Source of the DNA: Mesohalobacter salilacus
GTDB taxonomy: Bacteria > Bacteroidota > Bacteroidia > Flavobacteriales > Flavobacteriaceae
Assembly (NCBI GenBank): GCA_003931895.1
Contig: RRZV01000049.1
Span: 48,588 to 112,587 of the forward strand
Direction: 5' to 3'
Length of the DNA stretch: 64,000 bases
The notes under the pieces were generated by a model. The model made no database searches. It was not told the origin of the DNA and saw only the letters and a list, made by a program, of their open reading frames with translations. A program made the position numbers and the translations under genes. Below are positions 7,666-14,976 of the stretch, piece after piece (the first letter of the stretch is position 1; each line of letters begins with the position of its first letter).

Positions 7666-8295
7666 ATGAAAACTAAGTTTCAATTAGCACAAGCATTTTT
7701 ATTCGCTCTAGCTGCAGCGAGTGCATTTTCAAGCAGTTTAAATGATCTTGTTAATAGATCAAAAGGTCGTGACGTTGCAGAAACAACTCTTCAGAGTGAT
7801 GAGTTATTTGCACGAAGAGATGTGTCTGGACAAGGCGGAATCTTTGAATTTATTAACAATGAAGTTGACAAAGCTCAGGGGTTAGTAAATTTTGACAAGG
7901 GTAGATTAGCCCAAAACGAAGCTTTTATTTTTGATGCTATATCAATTTCTTTTGGAGAAGCAGATGCAGGAGATGTTACTGCTGGTGCGGTTGATTATAC
8001 AGCCGATATGATAGCTGCTCTTAAAAATGCTGAGTTTGAAATCAAACAAAGTGGTAGAAAAGTTATAAGCCTTCCTGTAGCATCACTTTATAACCCTTAT
8101 GTAGGATCAAGTGAAAAGGATAATTGGACAGAACTAGGAAACTTACATTACCTAGTTGATAACGAAGATTTTACTTGGAACATTAAATTTCCTAGTAACT
8201 TGTCTGTACCACAATTTACGGGTAGTACTGGTTCAAAAAAGAGTTTTTTACAAGTAAGGCTAAGAGGCTACAGAACTTCTAAACGTTCAATTTAA
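7666..8295 (+). CDS. Beta-rich major capsid protein candidate
   Basis: This 209-residue protein has a hydrophobic/alanine-rich N-terminus (QAFLFALAAASAFSSSL), then alternating strands typical of a jelly-roll: AFIFDAISISFGE, AEFEIKQSGRKVISLPVASL, DFTWNIKFPSNLSVP and SFLQVRLRGYRT. It has its own 62-base A-rich leader and is followed 24 bases later by the strongest terminator of the element, the signature of a separately and heavily transcribed gene. This fits a major capsid protein of a tailless virus (single or small double jelly-roll). The call rests on pattern and position only, and structure prediction would decide it. Confidence 0.45.
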   Translation: MKTKFQLAQAFLFALAAASAFSSSLNDLVNRSKGRDVAETTLQSDELFARRDVSGQGGIFEFINNEVDKAQGLVNFDKGRLAQNEAFIFDAISISFGEADAGDVTAGAVDYTADMIAALKNAEFEIKQSGRKVISLPVASLYNPYVGSSEKDNWTELGNLHYLVDNEDFTWNIKFPSNLSVPQFTGSTGSKKSFLQVRLRGYRTSKRSI

Positions 8296-8319
8296 TAAAA
8301 GTAATTTTTTTTCATAACA

Positions 8320-8356
8320 AAAGCCACCAATACCAACCGTGTGTTGGTGGCTTTTT
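8320..8356 (+). terminator. Intrinsic terminator after the capsid candidate
   Basis: Arms AAAGCCACCAA (8320-8330) and TTGGTGGCTTT (8344-8354) pair perfectly over 11 bp with a 13-base loop and run into a T-tract. It lies between the capsid candidate and the next gene, so upstream transcripts end here or are partly attenuated. Confidence 0.85.
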
Positions 8357-8368
8357 AAATAAGATACT

Positions 8369-8728
8369 ATGGACAACTTAAGACTAAGTTCGGTAACTTT
8401 AAAAATACCAAGTGGTGAGAAAATATCAAACGAAGCTGAATTCGAAACCATTCATAACAAAATTGTAGGCTATTCAACTCACACAGTAAAAAAAGCAGAC
8501 AACACATCTGTTAAGCTCACAATTAATGACAATGGGAATGAAATAAACAGACCTCACAATACAGCATTCTCTGAAACTTCGGGCAGATCTAGTTTTATGG
8601 ATGCTTTAATCCCGACCCAAATCGACCAACCAGGACGACTAAGCGCTGTTGTTAAAACAAAACAAGCAGTTGCAAATGATGTAATTGTAGAAGTTTTAAT
8701 AGCATCTCTTAACAACAAAAATTGCTAA
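8369..8728 (+). CDS. Small beta-rich hypothetical protein (minor virion candidate)
   Basis: This 119-residue protein has no membrane span. Predicted strands are SVKLTINDNGNEI, GRLSAVVKTKQA and NDVIVEVLIASL. It begins 12 bases after the terminator of the capsid candidate and abuts the next gene with no gap (stop and start are adjacent). The beta-rich character and location suggest a minor capsid or spike-base protein. It is not recognised as a family member. Confidence 0.5.
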   Translation: MDNLRLSSVTLKIPSGEKISNEAEFETIHNKIVGYSTHTVKKADNTSVKLTINDNGNEINRPHNTAFSETSGRSSFMDALIPTQIDQPGRLSAVVKTKQAVANDVIVEVLIASLNNKNC

Positions 8729-8998
8729 ATGAAAGTCAAGTTAGGCATAACAATAATTTCTAAAAACACATCAGGTTTTCTTGTTAGTGGCATTAAACCA
8801 TCACTTTTTAATGCAGGAAGCAACGATGTTGAAGTTTTAGAAAGAACATTAAAGCCTGGTCAAGATGCACCAATTGACTTTGGTGATCACGAAGTAGAAC
8901 ACGAAATTGATGTAGAGTTTAAAGGGACTGGCAAAAATAAACTAGTTGTTTATACAGGTATTCCGATAAAAGATTCTAGCAAAAATTGTGATGAGTAA
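8729..8998 (+). CDS. Small beta-sandwich-like hypothetical protein
   Basis: This 89-residue protein consists almost entirely of predicted strands (VKLGITIISKNTSGFLVSG, HEIDVEFKGTGKNKLVVYTG). Its start directly follows the stop of the upstream gene and its end overlaps the next start by 8 bases, so the three genes are translationally coupled. It could be a minor structural protein; no family is recognised. Confidence 0.5.
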   Translation: MKVKLGITIISKNTSGFLVSGIKPSLFNAGSNDVEVLERTLKPGQDAPIDFGDHEVEHEIDVEFKGTGKNKLVVYTGIPIKDSSKNCDE

Positions 8999-9803
8999 AT
9001 TAGAGCAAATACAGAAAGCATTAGACGAGTCAAGAGCTAATGTATTTATAAACGTATTGTGGCCAAAAACACATACTAAAATTGACTCTGCAAACAAGCA
9101 AAAAATTGAAAACAAAGGTGGTCTCAAAACTTACTTTTTCGAGCTTCATAAAAAACATAATTTATCAAGTGTTGATGTTGAATTTAGAAAACCAAACGGT
9201 ACATCTAGCAAACCTTTTGGGCAAAGGCTAGAGTTAAATTTTAGTAAAAAAAATAAAGAAATGCCAAACAACGAAATCATTCAAAATCAAAGCCATACTC
9301 AAAATGTTCCAGAGGGATTAAATGGCCTAAATGGACTTAGTATGTATTTCGAAAAACTGAGGGATGAAGGAAAGGACTTTAAGCAAAAGTATGAAGCTTA
9401 TGAAAAAGAAAATAAGGAATTAAGAGATAAAGTAAACTCCATTCAGCGTAAATATGACTTGCTAGAATATGAAAATAAAAACCTTATTGAAAAAAACAAA
9501 GAAAAATCACCTATTGATGGAGATACCATAAAGAAAATAGTGTTGCCATTAGCTCAACAGTATTTTCAAAGCAGGCAAGGCCTAAACGCCCCAAAAACCG
9601 AAAACAAATCTTTGTCCCAAAACCGTAAAGAGATCATCAACTTAACTAAAATGACAGAAGTAGATGAAAGTATCATTGACCGAATATATTTTGTATTTAT
9701 TCAATACGCACAAGGGAATAACGAATTTGTACAAAAAATTGAAAAACTTATAAAAGATGAGCAAAACATTTCAAACAAAAATAACAGTCAAGGGCAGCAA
9801 TAA
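8991..9803 (+). CDS. Coiled-coil protein of the structural block
   Basis: This 270-residue protein is read from the ATG at 8991; a GTG one codon upstream is also open. The N-terminal part (about 1-85) is mixed alpha/beta and basic. Residues about 120-175 form a coiled coil rich in E/K (YEKENKELRDKVNSIQRKYD), and the C-terminal part is helical (DESIIDRIYFVFIQYAQG). The motif LNGLNGLS precedes the coiled coil. A scaffold or internal virion protein is possible. It overlaps its upstream neighbour by 8 bases and contains the start of the next small gene. Confidence 0.55.
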   Translation: MSKLEQIQKALDESRANVFINVLWPKTHTKIDSANKQKIENKGGLKTYFFELHKKHNLSSVDVEFRKPNGTSSKPFGQRLELNFSKKNKEMPNNEIIQNQSHTQNVPEGLNGLNGLSMYFEKLRDEGKDFKQKYEAYEKENKELRDKVNSIQRKYDLLEYENKNLIEKNKEKSPIDGDTIKKIVLPLAQQYFQSRQGLNAPKTENKSLSQNRKEIINLTKMTEVDESIIDRIYFVFIQYAQGNNEFVQKIEKLIKDEQNISNKNNSQGQQ

Positions 9804-9930
9804 CTTTGATTTAAAAGCAAGACAAGAAGCACTACAATTTTTAAACCAAGAAGCTTCTACGAGCGAATTAAAAAACTTAATAAGGCTTGCTAAAGACCCT
9901 ACAATGAGAGAAATGCTAAAAAACATGTAA
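9757..9930 (+). CDS. 57-residue hypothetical protein overlapping the coiled-coil gene
   Basis: ATG at 9757 opens a 57-codon frame ending at 9928-9930, overlapping the previous gene by 47 bases in another frame and stopping 2 bases before the next ATG. It encodes a soluble, helix-prone protein (KARQEALQFLNQEA, SELKNLIRLAKDP). It fills an otherwise empty 130-base gap in a region where genes abut or overlap, which supports it as a real gene. Confidence 0.55.
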   Translation: MSKTFQTKITVKGSNNFDLKARQEALQFLNQEASTSELKNLIRLAKDPTMREMLKNM

Positions 9931-9932
9931 AA

Positions 9933-10535
9933 ATGAATAATAAAGGCTTAAAAAATCCAGCGGCAATAATAGCAGCATCAGAAGCATCAGACAAGCTGAG
10001 CAAAATTTCTGATAGTGCTAAAAAAACCGTTTCGGATATCAACAGCAAGACCAACAACGCTCTAGCGTGGGTTGCCGCTATTGGTGCCGCTGGTGTTGTC
10101 TATTTTATTTTTACACAGTTTAATAAAATTAACAAAGTTCAAAATGAAGTAGGAAACACAATAGGTGACGCTATTGATAATATAAAAGAAGGAGCTTCAA
10201 TAGAAGGTGGTGGTAGTGGTGCTATTACTGGATCTTCAGATTTAGGAAATATAACCATAACCGAAGTTCAAGCGCAATCTAAGGCAAGCCAATTGATGGA
10301 GGCAATGGATAGGCTAGGAACTGACTTTGATAGAATAAAAAATGTATTAAATGGCATTACCCCAGCCGATTTTGTTTTGATAGCAGACAAGTTTGGCTTG
10401 GTAAGATATAATCTAACTGGACGAGCATTTTGGCCATATCCAGAAAGAAATTTACTTGAGTGGTTAGCCTTAGAGCTAAATGAAGATGAAATGAATGAGC
10501 TTAGGCAACTGCACCCTAAAATATTTGGCACATGA
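9933..10535 (+). CDS. Membrane protein with annexin-like C-terminal domain
   Basis: This 200-residue protein has a helical N-terminus (EASDKLSKISDSAKKT), one membrane span at about residues 44-64 (ALAWVAAIGAAGVVYFIF), a glycine-rich linker (EGGGSGAITG) and a C-terminal domain from about 115. In that domain LMEAMDRLGTDFDRIKNVL, then PADFVLIADKFG and LEWLALELNEDEM, follow the annexin-repeat pattern of GTD loop plus alternating helices. Annexins bind acidic phospholipids. A membrane-anchored virion protein that touches lipid is one reading. It starts 2 bases after a small gene and overlaps the next by 4 (ATGA). Confidence 0.5.
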   Translation: MNNKGLKNPAAIIAASEASDKLSKISDSAKKTVSDINSKTNNALAWVAAIGAAGVVYFIFTQFNKINKVQNEVGNTIGDAIDNIKEGASIEGGGSGAITGSSDLGNITITEVQAQSKASQLMEAMDRLGTDFDRIKNVLNGITPADFVLIADKFGLVRYNLTGRAFWPYPERNLLEWLALELNEDEMNELRQLHPKIFGT

Positions 10536-10870
10536 AGAAAATAATAGTGAAAGATCAAAGCGGAGAAACATTAGAAAACGCCGAAATTAAAATAGGTAAT
10601 AAAGGGTTTTTAACTAATAAGTTTGGAACAGCTATAATAGATGCTAATCCACAAGATTTAGTACTGGTTTCGTTTGTTGGTAAAGAAGATTTTATGTCAA
10701 CATTTGCTAATTTACCAAATACTGTTGTTTTAAAAAACGAGAGTTTACAGGAGGTTACCGTGTTTTCTAACAAAAAGAAAAGCTATTTCAAACCCATAGC
10801 AATTGGCACATTTGCAACAATTTTAGGATTTATAATACTAAAAAACCAACCCAAAAAAATAACTTTATAA
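10532..10870 (+). CDS. CarboxypepD_reg-like beta-sandwich with C-terminal membrane span
   Basis: This 112-residue protein has an N-terminal 75 residues (IIVKDQSGETLENAEIKIG, GFLTNKFGTAIIDA, DLVLVSFVGKEDF) that follow the carboxypeptidase-regulatory-like sandwich common in Bacteroidota. The sequence LQEVTVF resembles the end of that domain in TonB receptors. A single span (FKPIAIGTFATILGFIIL) and a basic end follow. Its start overlaps the upstream stop (ATGA) and its stop overlaps the next start (TAATG). It is probably displayed on a membrane by its C-terminal anchor. Confidence 0.6.
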   Translation: MKKIIVKDQSGETLENAEIKIGNKGFLTNKFGTAIIDANPQDLVLVSFVGKEDFMSTFANLPNTVVLKNESLQEVTVFSNKKKSYFKPIAIGTFATILGFIILKNQPKKITL

Positions 10871-11460
10871 TGGCTTCATTTTCAACATATATACCACTAT
10901 TGTTAAACGTAGAAGGGGGTTTTCAAAACCATCCAGAGGATCAGGGCAACTATAATAGTTTGGGAGAATTAATAGGTACAAACCATGGTATTAGTACAAG
11001 GCTTTACGAAAAAATTATAGGCAGACCACCTAAAGAGTGTGATATTAAATGTATCACTAAACAAGAAGCTATAAGCATATACAAAAATGAATTTTGGAAT
11101 AAATTAAGAGCTGATGAGATAAACAGTCAAGCAGTTGCAAACACTGTAGTTGATCATCATGTTAATAGTGGCCGAGGAGTGATTTTGGCTCAGCAAGTTT
11201 TAAATCAAAATTTTGGTTTTGAATTAACTAAAGATAACATCTTAGGAAATAACACATTAAATGCGCTGAATACAATAAGTGAGATAAAATTTGTTAAGGA
11301 GTATAATTCAGCCAGAGAGGATTTTTATAAAGCACTAAATAATAACACAGCTTTTATTAATGGCTGGATTAATAGAATAAAAAAATTTGCTATAAACAAT
11401 AGTGAAAGCATTTCTGTTATGGCACTAGTAATGGCTTTAAGCACTTTTTTTTTGTCTTAA
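10870..11460 (+). CDS. GH108-type lysozyme with C-terminal membrane anchor
   Basis: This 196-residue protein has the N-terminal signature LLNVEGGFQNHPEDQGN with the presumed catalytic Glu15, followed by GTNHGIS and AVANTVVDHHVNSGRG, which match glycoside hydrolase family 108 (N-acetylmuramidase). It would cut peptidoglycan for entry or lysis. Unusually, the last 18 residues form a hydrophobic segment (SVMALVMALSTFFLS), a C-terminal anchor, which favours a virion- or host-membrane-bound enzyme over a freely secreted endolysin. There is no signal peptide. Confidence 0.8.
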   Translation: MASFSTYIPLLLNVEGGFQNHPEDQGNYNSLGELIGTNHGISTRLYEKIIGRPPKECDIKCITKQEAISIYKNEFWNKLRADEINSQAVANTVVDHHVNSGRGVILAQQVLNQNFGFELTKDNILGNNTLNALNTISEIKFVKEYNSAREDFYKALNNNTAFINGWINRIKKFAINNSESISVMALVMALSTFFLS

Positions 11461-11472
11461 AAACTAACAACA

Positions 11473-12870
11473 ATGGGAGTAGTGGTAAAAAATAACTTAC
11501 TGAATTTAAAAACCTCTAATTTTTTAGGACAGTTTGTTTCTTTATCAGAATTAGAAACAGAACACCCAAATCCTGAAACAGGAAGCTATGCTTATGTTGA
11601 TAGTGGAAACGGTAGCGAGGTACAAGTGTATGTTTGGGATAAAAATGATAGCACATACATTAAACAGGCTGGAAATATAACTAACGTATTAAACCAAAAA
11701 GTTGATAAAGTGACAGGTAAAGGATTGTCTGAAGAAGACTTTACTTTAGCACTAAAAAATAAGTATAATAATTATCAAGAAGGTCAGTATAGAGGAAGAT
11801 ACGACTCATTTTTTGATCTAATATTTGCTGTACCAGCTGGCGGTAATACTACTAACGGTGATTACGCTACTTTTTATGACGGTAGCATTTTTCGTGATGC
11901 TATGGCTTTTTATTCAGCTAAACAAATGAATTGGTTTAGATTAGCTAGTATTGATCATGTAAATAAAAAAGTTGATAAAGTATCAGGAAAAGGACTATCT
12001 ACTGAAGATTTTACTACTGCCGAAAAAGAAAAGCTCTCAACATTAGAAAGTTCAAAATTTTTAGGACAGTATTTAGCTTTAGCAGAACTAGAAACGCAAC
12101 ATCCCAATCCAGTAGTTGGTAGCTACGGATATGTAGATTCAGGAGTAGGAAATGATGTAAATGTTTACGTATGGGATAATGACGACAAAAGATTTATTAA
12201 ACAAGCTGGAAATATAGCAAGTGAAACACCTTCTTCTATAAGAACTAAATTATTAGAGAACCCAGACACTAAATTACTTACTGATGCAGAAAAAAACAAA
12301 GTAATTAATTTACCTATCAACACAGTTTCTAGCCTCAATCAAAAAGTTGATAAAGTGCCAGGGAAAGGACTATCTACTGAAGATTTTACTACTGCCGAAA
12401 AAGAAAAGCTCTCAACATTAGAAAGCTCAAAATTTTTAGGTCAATTTACGACCATAGCAGCACTAGAAGCAGATCATCCTAACCCCAAAGTAGGAAGTTA
12501 TGCCTATGTCGATGCAGGAGTTGGAAAAGACGTAGAAGTTTATGTTTGGGATAATGATGATTTAAAATTTATTAGGCAAGCCGGAAACATAGCGAGCGAA
12601 ACACCAACTTCAATTAAAACTAAACTTCTACAGAACAGTGATACAAACATTTTAACTGATACTGAGTTGGCTAAGCTTAGAGATATGCCAATTAAAATAT
12701 TAAGAAATGATCAGACTACTCAGATGTCATTAGCACAATTAAACACCGCGTACCCAAATGCAATTGATGGAGATGAAGTTATTTGTCCTCAAATAAACAG
12801 AATATACATGAAAGCTTTAACTGAAACAAGAAATCTATGGCAAGAAATCACAACCGTAGATGTAAGCTAA
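11473..12870 (+). CDS. Repeat-containing receptor-binding fibre/spike protein
   Basis: This 465-residue protein has three copies of a roughly 60-residue unit (starting FLGQ, containing HPNP..GSY.YVD.G and VYVWD, ending KQAGNI), separated by linkers KVDKV.GKGLS.EDFT.AEK.KLS as seen in many phage fibres. Units start near residues 17, 200 and 325; a fourth region (LIFAVPAGGNTTNGDYATFY) differs. The C-terminus (ICPQINRIYMKALTETRNLW) is unique and probably carries receptor specificity. Exact DNA repeats within the linkers indicate recent duplication. A fibre or spike of a phage-type particle is the likely role. Confidence 0.75.
   Translation: MGVVVKNNLLNLKTSNFLGQFVSLSELETEHPNPETGSYAYVDSGNGSEVQVYVWDKNDSTYIKQAGNITNVLNQKVDKVTGKGLSEEDFTLALKNKYNNYQEGQYRGRYDSFFDLIFAVPAGGNTTNGDYATFYDGSIFRDAMAFYSAKQMNWFRLASIDHVNKKVDKVSGKGLSTEDFTTAEKEKLSTLESSKFLGQYLALAELETQHPNPVVGSYGYVDSGVGNDVNVYVWDNDDKRFIKQAGNIASETPSSIRTKLLENPDTKLLTDAEKNKVINLPINTVSSLNQKVDKVPGKGLSTEDFTTAEKEKLSTLESSKFLGQFTTIAALEADHPNPKVGSYAYVDAGVGKDVEVYVWDNDDLKFIRQAGNIASETPTSIKTKLLQNSDTNILTDTELAKLRDMPIKILRNDQTTQMSLAQLNTAYPNAIDGDEVICPQINRIYMKALTETRNLWQEITTVDVS
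11989..12425 (+). repeat. 62-bp exact direct repeat pair inside the fibre gene
   Basis: Bases 11989-12050 and 12364-12425 are identical over 62 bases, 375 bases (125 codons) apart. The repeat encodes the GLSTEDFTTAEKEKLSTLES linker. Identity at synonymous sites points to a recent in-frame duplication or gene conversion, so recombination between the copies could add or remove a 125-residue unit. Confidence 0.8.
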
Positions 12871-12897
12871 AATATTACAAAAAAAAATAGAAGTATT

Positions 12898-13146
12898 ATG
12901 AAAACTAAACTAATAGACTTGTCAAACTTGTGGTTTGCAGTAGCATTTACGACCGTATTTCTTTTTATAAGAAATATTTTAGAATGGAATGAAACATCAG
13001 CTTTTGTCATACCGCTCATTATAGCCATGATTGTTGAAGTATTTCTATACTACAGCGCTTTTACAAAAAGGCTATCTGGGATGGCTTTATTTGTCAGACT
13101 CGTTACAAGCTTGACACCAAGTTTAATTTTATTTTTTACAACATGA
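12898..13146 (+). CDS. Small three-span membrane protein (holin-like position)
   Basis: This 82-residue protein has hydrophobic segments at about 10-26 (LWFAVAFTTVFLFI), 34-51 (AFVIPLIIAMIVEVFLYY) and 60-80 (ALFVRLVTSLTPSLILFF). It lies two genes after the lysozyme and overlaps the next membrane gene by 4 bases (ATGA). A holin or virion membrane component is possible; there is no sequence-level family recognition. Confidence 0.5.
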   Translation: MKTKLIDLSNLWFAVAFTTVFLFIRNILEWNETSAFVIPLIIAMIVEVFLYYSAFTKRLSGMALFVRLVTSLTPSLILFFTT

Positions 13147-13397
13147 AACTATTAAGCAAAATAACACCAGCATACGATAAGTTAAAACACGCTTTTTTCG
13201 GCACGTTAATTTTTATTGTCGCTTCATTATTTGTCGCTCAAAACATTGCGTTTATGGGCATTCTAATTGGTTCAGTCTTGTGGGAAGCTTATCACTACTT
13301 TATAAAACCAAAATACAAACGCAATAGCCTTAAAGAAATGGTGCTTGATGTCTTTTATAGCAATATTATTAATCTTTTAATCCTATTATTTATATGA
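13143..13397 (+). CDS. Small membrane protein with DKLKH motif
   Basis: This 84-residue protein begins with ITPAYDKLKHAFFGTLIFIVASLFV, then GILIGSVLWEAYHYF and a C-terminal span IINLLILLF. The DKLKH...G...E arrangement recalls small phage and lipoprotein-like membrane families of Bacteroidota. The Lys/His and Glu in membrane-proximal positions hint at a metal or catalytic site, but no function is known. It is coupled by ATGA overlaps at both ends. Confidence 0.5.
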   Translation: MKLLSKITPAYDKLKHAFFGTLIFIVASLFVAQNIAFMGILIGSVLWEAYHYFIKPKYKRNSLKEMVLDVFYSNIINLLILLFI

Positions 13398-13735
13398 TAC
13401 ACACAATTTTTCAAATCGAACAAGCAGGGAATAAACTACTAGACTACGGTATATTAGGGGTGGTATTGTTGTTTATTGGCTTTTTCGCCTGGAAAATGTA
13501 TCAAAAAATTAATGCAGATCAAGAAGTATGGAGAAGTGAAGCTATTCAAAGCCGAAAGGACTTAATAGAGCTTTCTGTTAAGCAAAATGAACTCAACTCA
13601 AAACTTGTTGATATTAGGGAGAAAGATGTAGAACAAAATAAAGACAATCATAATAATATCAAGCGTCACTTAGAGCGTTTGCCAGAAGAAGTTGCAAAAG
13701 AGGTTAAGATAAATCTTACAAGCTCCAGAACATGA
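13394..13735 (+). CDS. Single-span protein with coiled-coil tail
   Basis: This 113-residue protein has one span at about residues 16-33 (LGVVLLFIGFFAWKM), followed by a long helical region with heptad character (ELSVKQNELNSKLVDIREKD). The layout resembles phage proteins in lysis cassettes (spanin- or BhlA-like), as does the location after the lysozyme and other membrane genes. It is ATGA-coupled to both neighbours. Confidence 0.5.
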   Translation: MIHTIFQIEQAGNKLLDYGILGVVLLFIGFFAWKMYQKINADQEVWRSEAIQSRKDLIELSVKQNELNSKLVDIREKDVEQNKDNHNNIKRHLERLPEEVAKEVKINLTSSRT

Positions 13736-13830
13736 AAGTATTTTATAACATGTTGAATTTTTTGATTTTCAGTTTAGTTGTTGCACTTGTTGTTCTAGCG
13801 GTGGCGGGTCTTTTTATGTTATTTGAATGA
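13732..13830 (+). CDS. 32-residue single-span membrane peptide
   Basis: ATG at 13732 lies in an ATGA overlap with the upstream stop, and its TGA at 13828-13830 lies in an ATGA overlap with the downstream ATG at 13827. The peptide is nearly all membrane span (FLIFSLVVALVVLAVAGLFML). The exact coupling on both sides makes a real gene likely despite its size. Confidence 0.6.
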   Translation: MKVFYNMLNFLIFSLVVALVVLAVAGLFMLFE

Positions 13831-14402
13831 AAAAATATATCTACATACTCATTTTTTTAATATTTGCTTGTGGAAGCAAAAAAAAGTCTGTTGAGCAAAC
13901 CAAAACTAAAACGACACTTAAAACCAATCAAAAACTCCAGAAACAAAACGATATTTCAAAATCTCAAAAATCCTCGATTTCAAGCCGAGAGGTTATACAA
14001 TTTAGCGAGCTTTCATTTAACAAAAAATTAACTCTCGATCTTACACAAGCCAATCCTAAAAAAACTATAAAAGTAAAAACACCAACTGGTGATTTTGAAA
14101 TAACCGGTGCCAATGCTAAAATCAAAAAAGAAACCGAAACTAGAGAAGCTAACCAAAATACCATAACCAACATAGATCGGTCAAGTGATTTTACGTTGTT
14201 AGACAGTTCTTTTCAAAATTCAGAAACTGAGATAGATTTTAACGAAAAAGATAAGCGTAAAACCAAAGACAAAGAAGCAAAGAGTTTTAATTGGTTATGG
14301 GTTTTGTTCGGATTAGCCATTGTCCTTGTGGTTTATAAACTGTATCAAAAGTTTAGTATTTCAACTAGAATCAAAAATTTATTTAAAAGTGTAATATCAT
14401 GA
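13827..14402 (+). CDS. Lipoprotein with C-terminal membrane span
   Basis: This 191-residue protein has a signal peptide with lipobox (YILIFLIFACGSKKKS; Cys15). A polar, Lys/Thr-rich body with strands (KKTIKVKTPTGDFEITG) leads to a second hydrophobic segment near the end (LWVLFGLAIVLVVYKLY) and a basic tail. A lipidated N-terminus plus a C-terminal span could bridge two membranes, as unimolecular spanins do; the position in a lysis-like cassette fits. Spanin function is inferred. Confidence 0.55.
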   Translation: MKKYIYILIFLIFACGSKKKSVEQTKTKTTLKTNQKLQKQNDISKSQKSSISSREVIQFSELSFNKKLTLDLTQANPKKTIKVKTPTGDFEITGANAKIKKETETREANQNTITNIDRSSDFTLLDSSFQNSETEIDFNEKDKRKTKDKEAKSFNWLWVLFGLAIVLVVYKLYQKFSISTRIKNLFKSVIS

Positions 14403-14857
14403 AAAACATAATATTATTATCTATAATTGGAGCTGGATTTTGGGCTTTAAATTCTATAGGAAATAAAAAAAATGAAATCATTAATATTTCAAAAAAATTA
14501 AAGTTCAAACCATTTTGGCCTTCAAAAATTAATTTAAAAAACGGCAAGCTAAACATTAAGTCTGACCTAGAAATTGTTAATACTTCAACAAACGATTTTA
14601 CTTTAGATGGTGTTGGATTGATGACAATCAAAAAAATTATTTTAAAGCTTGATGAATCTGGTCAAGCAATTGGAACTGCTTTAACAGACATTAAAAACAT
14701 AAGTGTTCCTGCAGGAGGTAATATTGTTATTAAAAATGTTGATTTTGAGGTTTCGTTAAATAGTGCTTTTGACAAATTAGGTGAAATAATATTTTCAAAC
14801 CCTAAATTCTTCATAGATGCAGAAATTGAAGTCTTAGGAAAAAAAATGATTATATGA
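14399..14857 (+). CDS. LEA-type/WHy-like beta-sandwich membrane protein
   Basis: This 152-residue protein has a short hydrophobic N-terminus (IILLSIIGAGFWALNSIG) and a domain with the pattern of LEA type-2 proteins (LKFKPFWPSKINLKNGKL, LEIVNTSTNDFTLDGVG, ISVPAGGNIVIKNVDFEV). Such domains are immunoglobulin-like and often membrane-tethered. Its start overlaps the upstream stop (ATGA) and its stop overlaps the next start. The role in the element is unknown; a structural protein is plausible. Confidence 0.55.
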   Translation: MKNIILLSIIGAGFWALNSIGNKKNEIINISKKLKFKPFWPSKINLKNGKLNIKSDLEIVNTSTNDFTLDGVGLMTIKKIILKLDESGQAIGTALTDIKNISVPAGGNIVIKNVDFEVSLNSAFDKLGEIIFSNPKFFIDAEIEVLGKKMII

Positions 14858-14976
14858 TGAATGACAAAACAATAGAGACATTACAAATTGTGGCAACAGT
14901 ATTAACTGTTGTTTTGAGCGTTTACAGATTAAAAGAAATGACCAAAAAAGATAGTAAGAATGAATCTAATCAATAA
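14854..14976 (+). CDS. 40-residue single-span membrane protein
   Basis: ATG at 14854 sits in an ATGA overlap with the upstream stop, and the frame ends in TAA at 14974-14976, 17 bases inside the polyvalent gene. The peptide has an acidic start, a span (LQIVATVLTVVLSVY) and a Lys/Asn-rich tail. The coupled start supports a real gene. Confidence 0.55.
   Translation: MMNDKTIETLQIVATVLTVVLSVYRLKEMTKKDSKNESNQ

Noticed and set aside
4440..14976. Conventional tailed prophage
   Set aside because: No large terminase, portal, protease, tail-tube, tape-measure or baseplate gene could be found in about 10 kb of structural-type genes.
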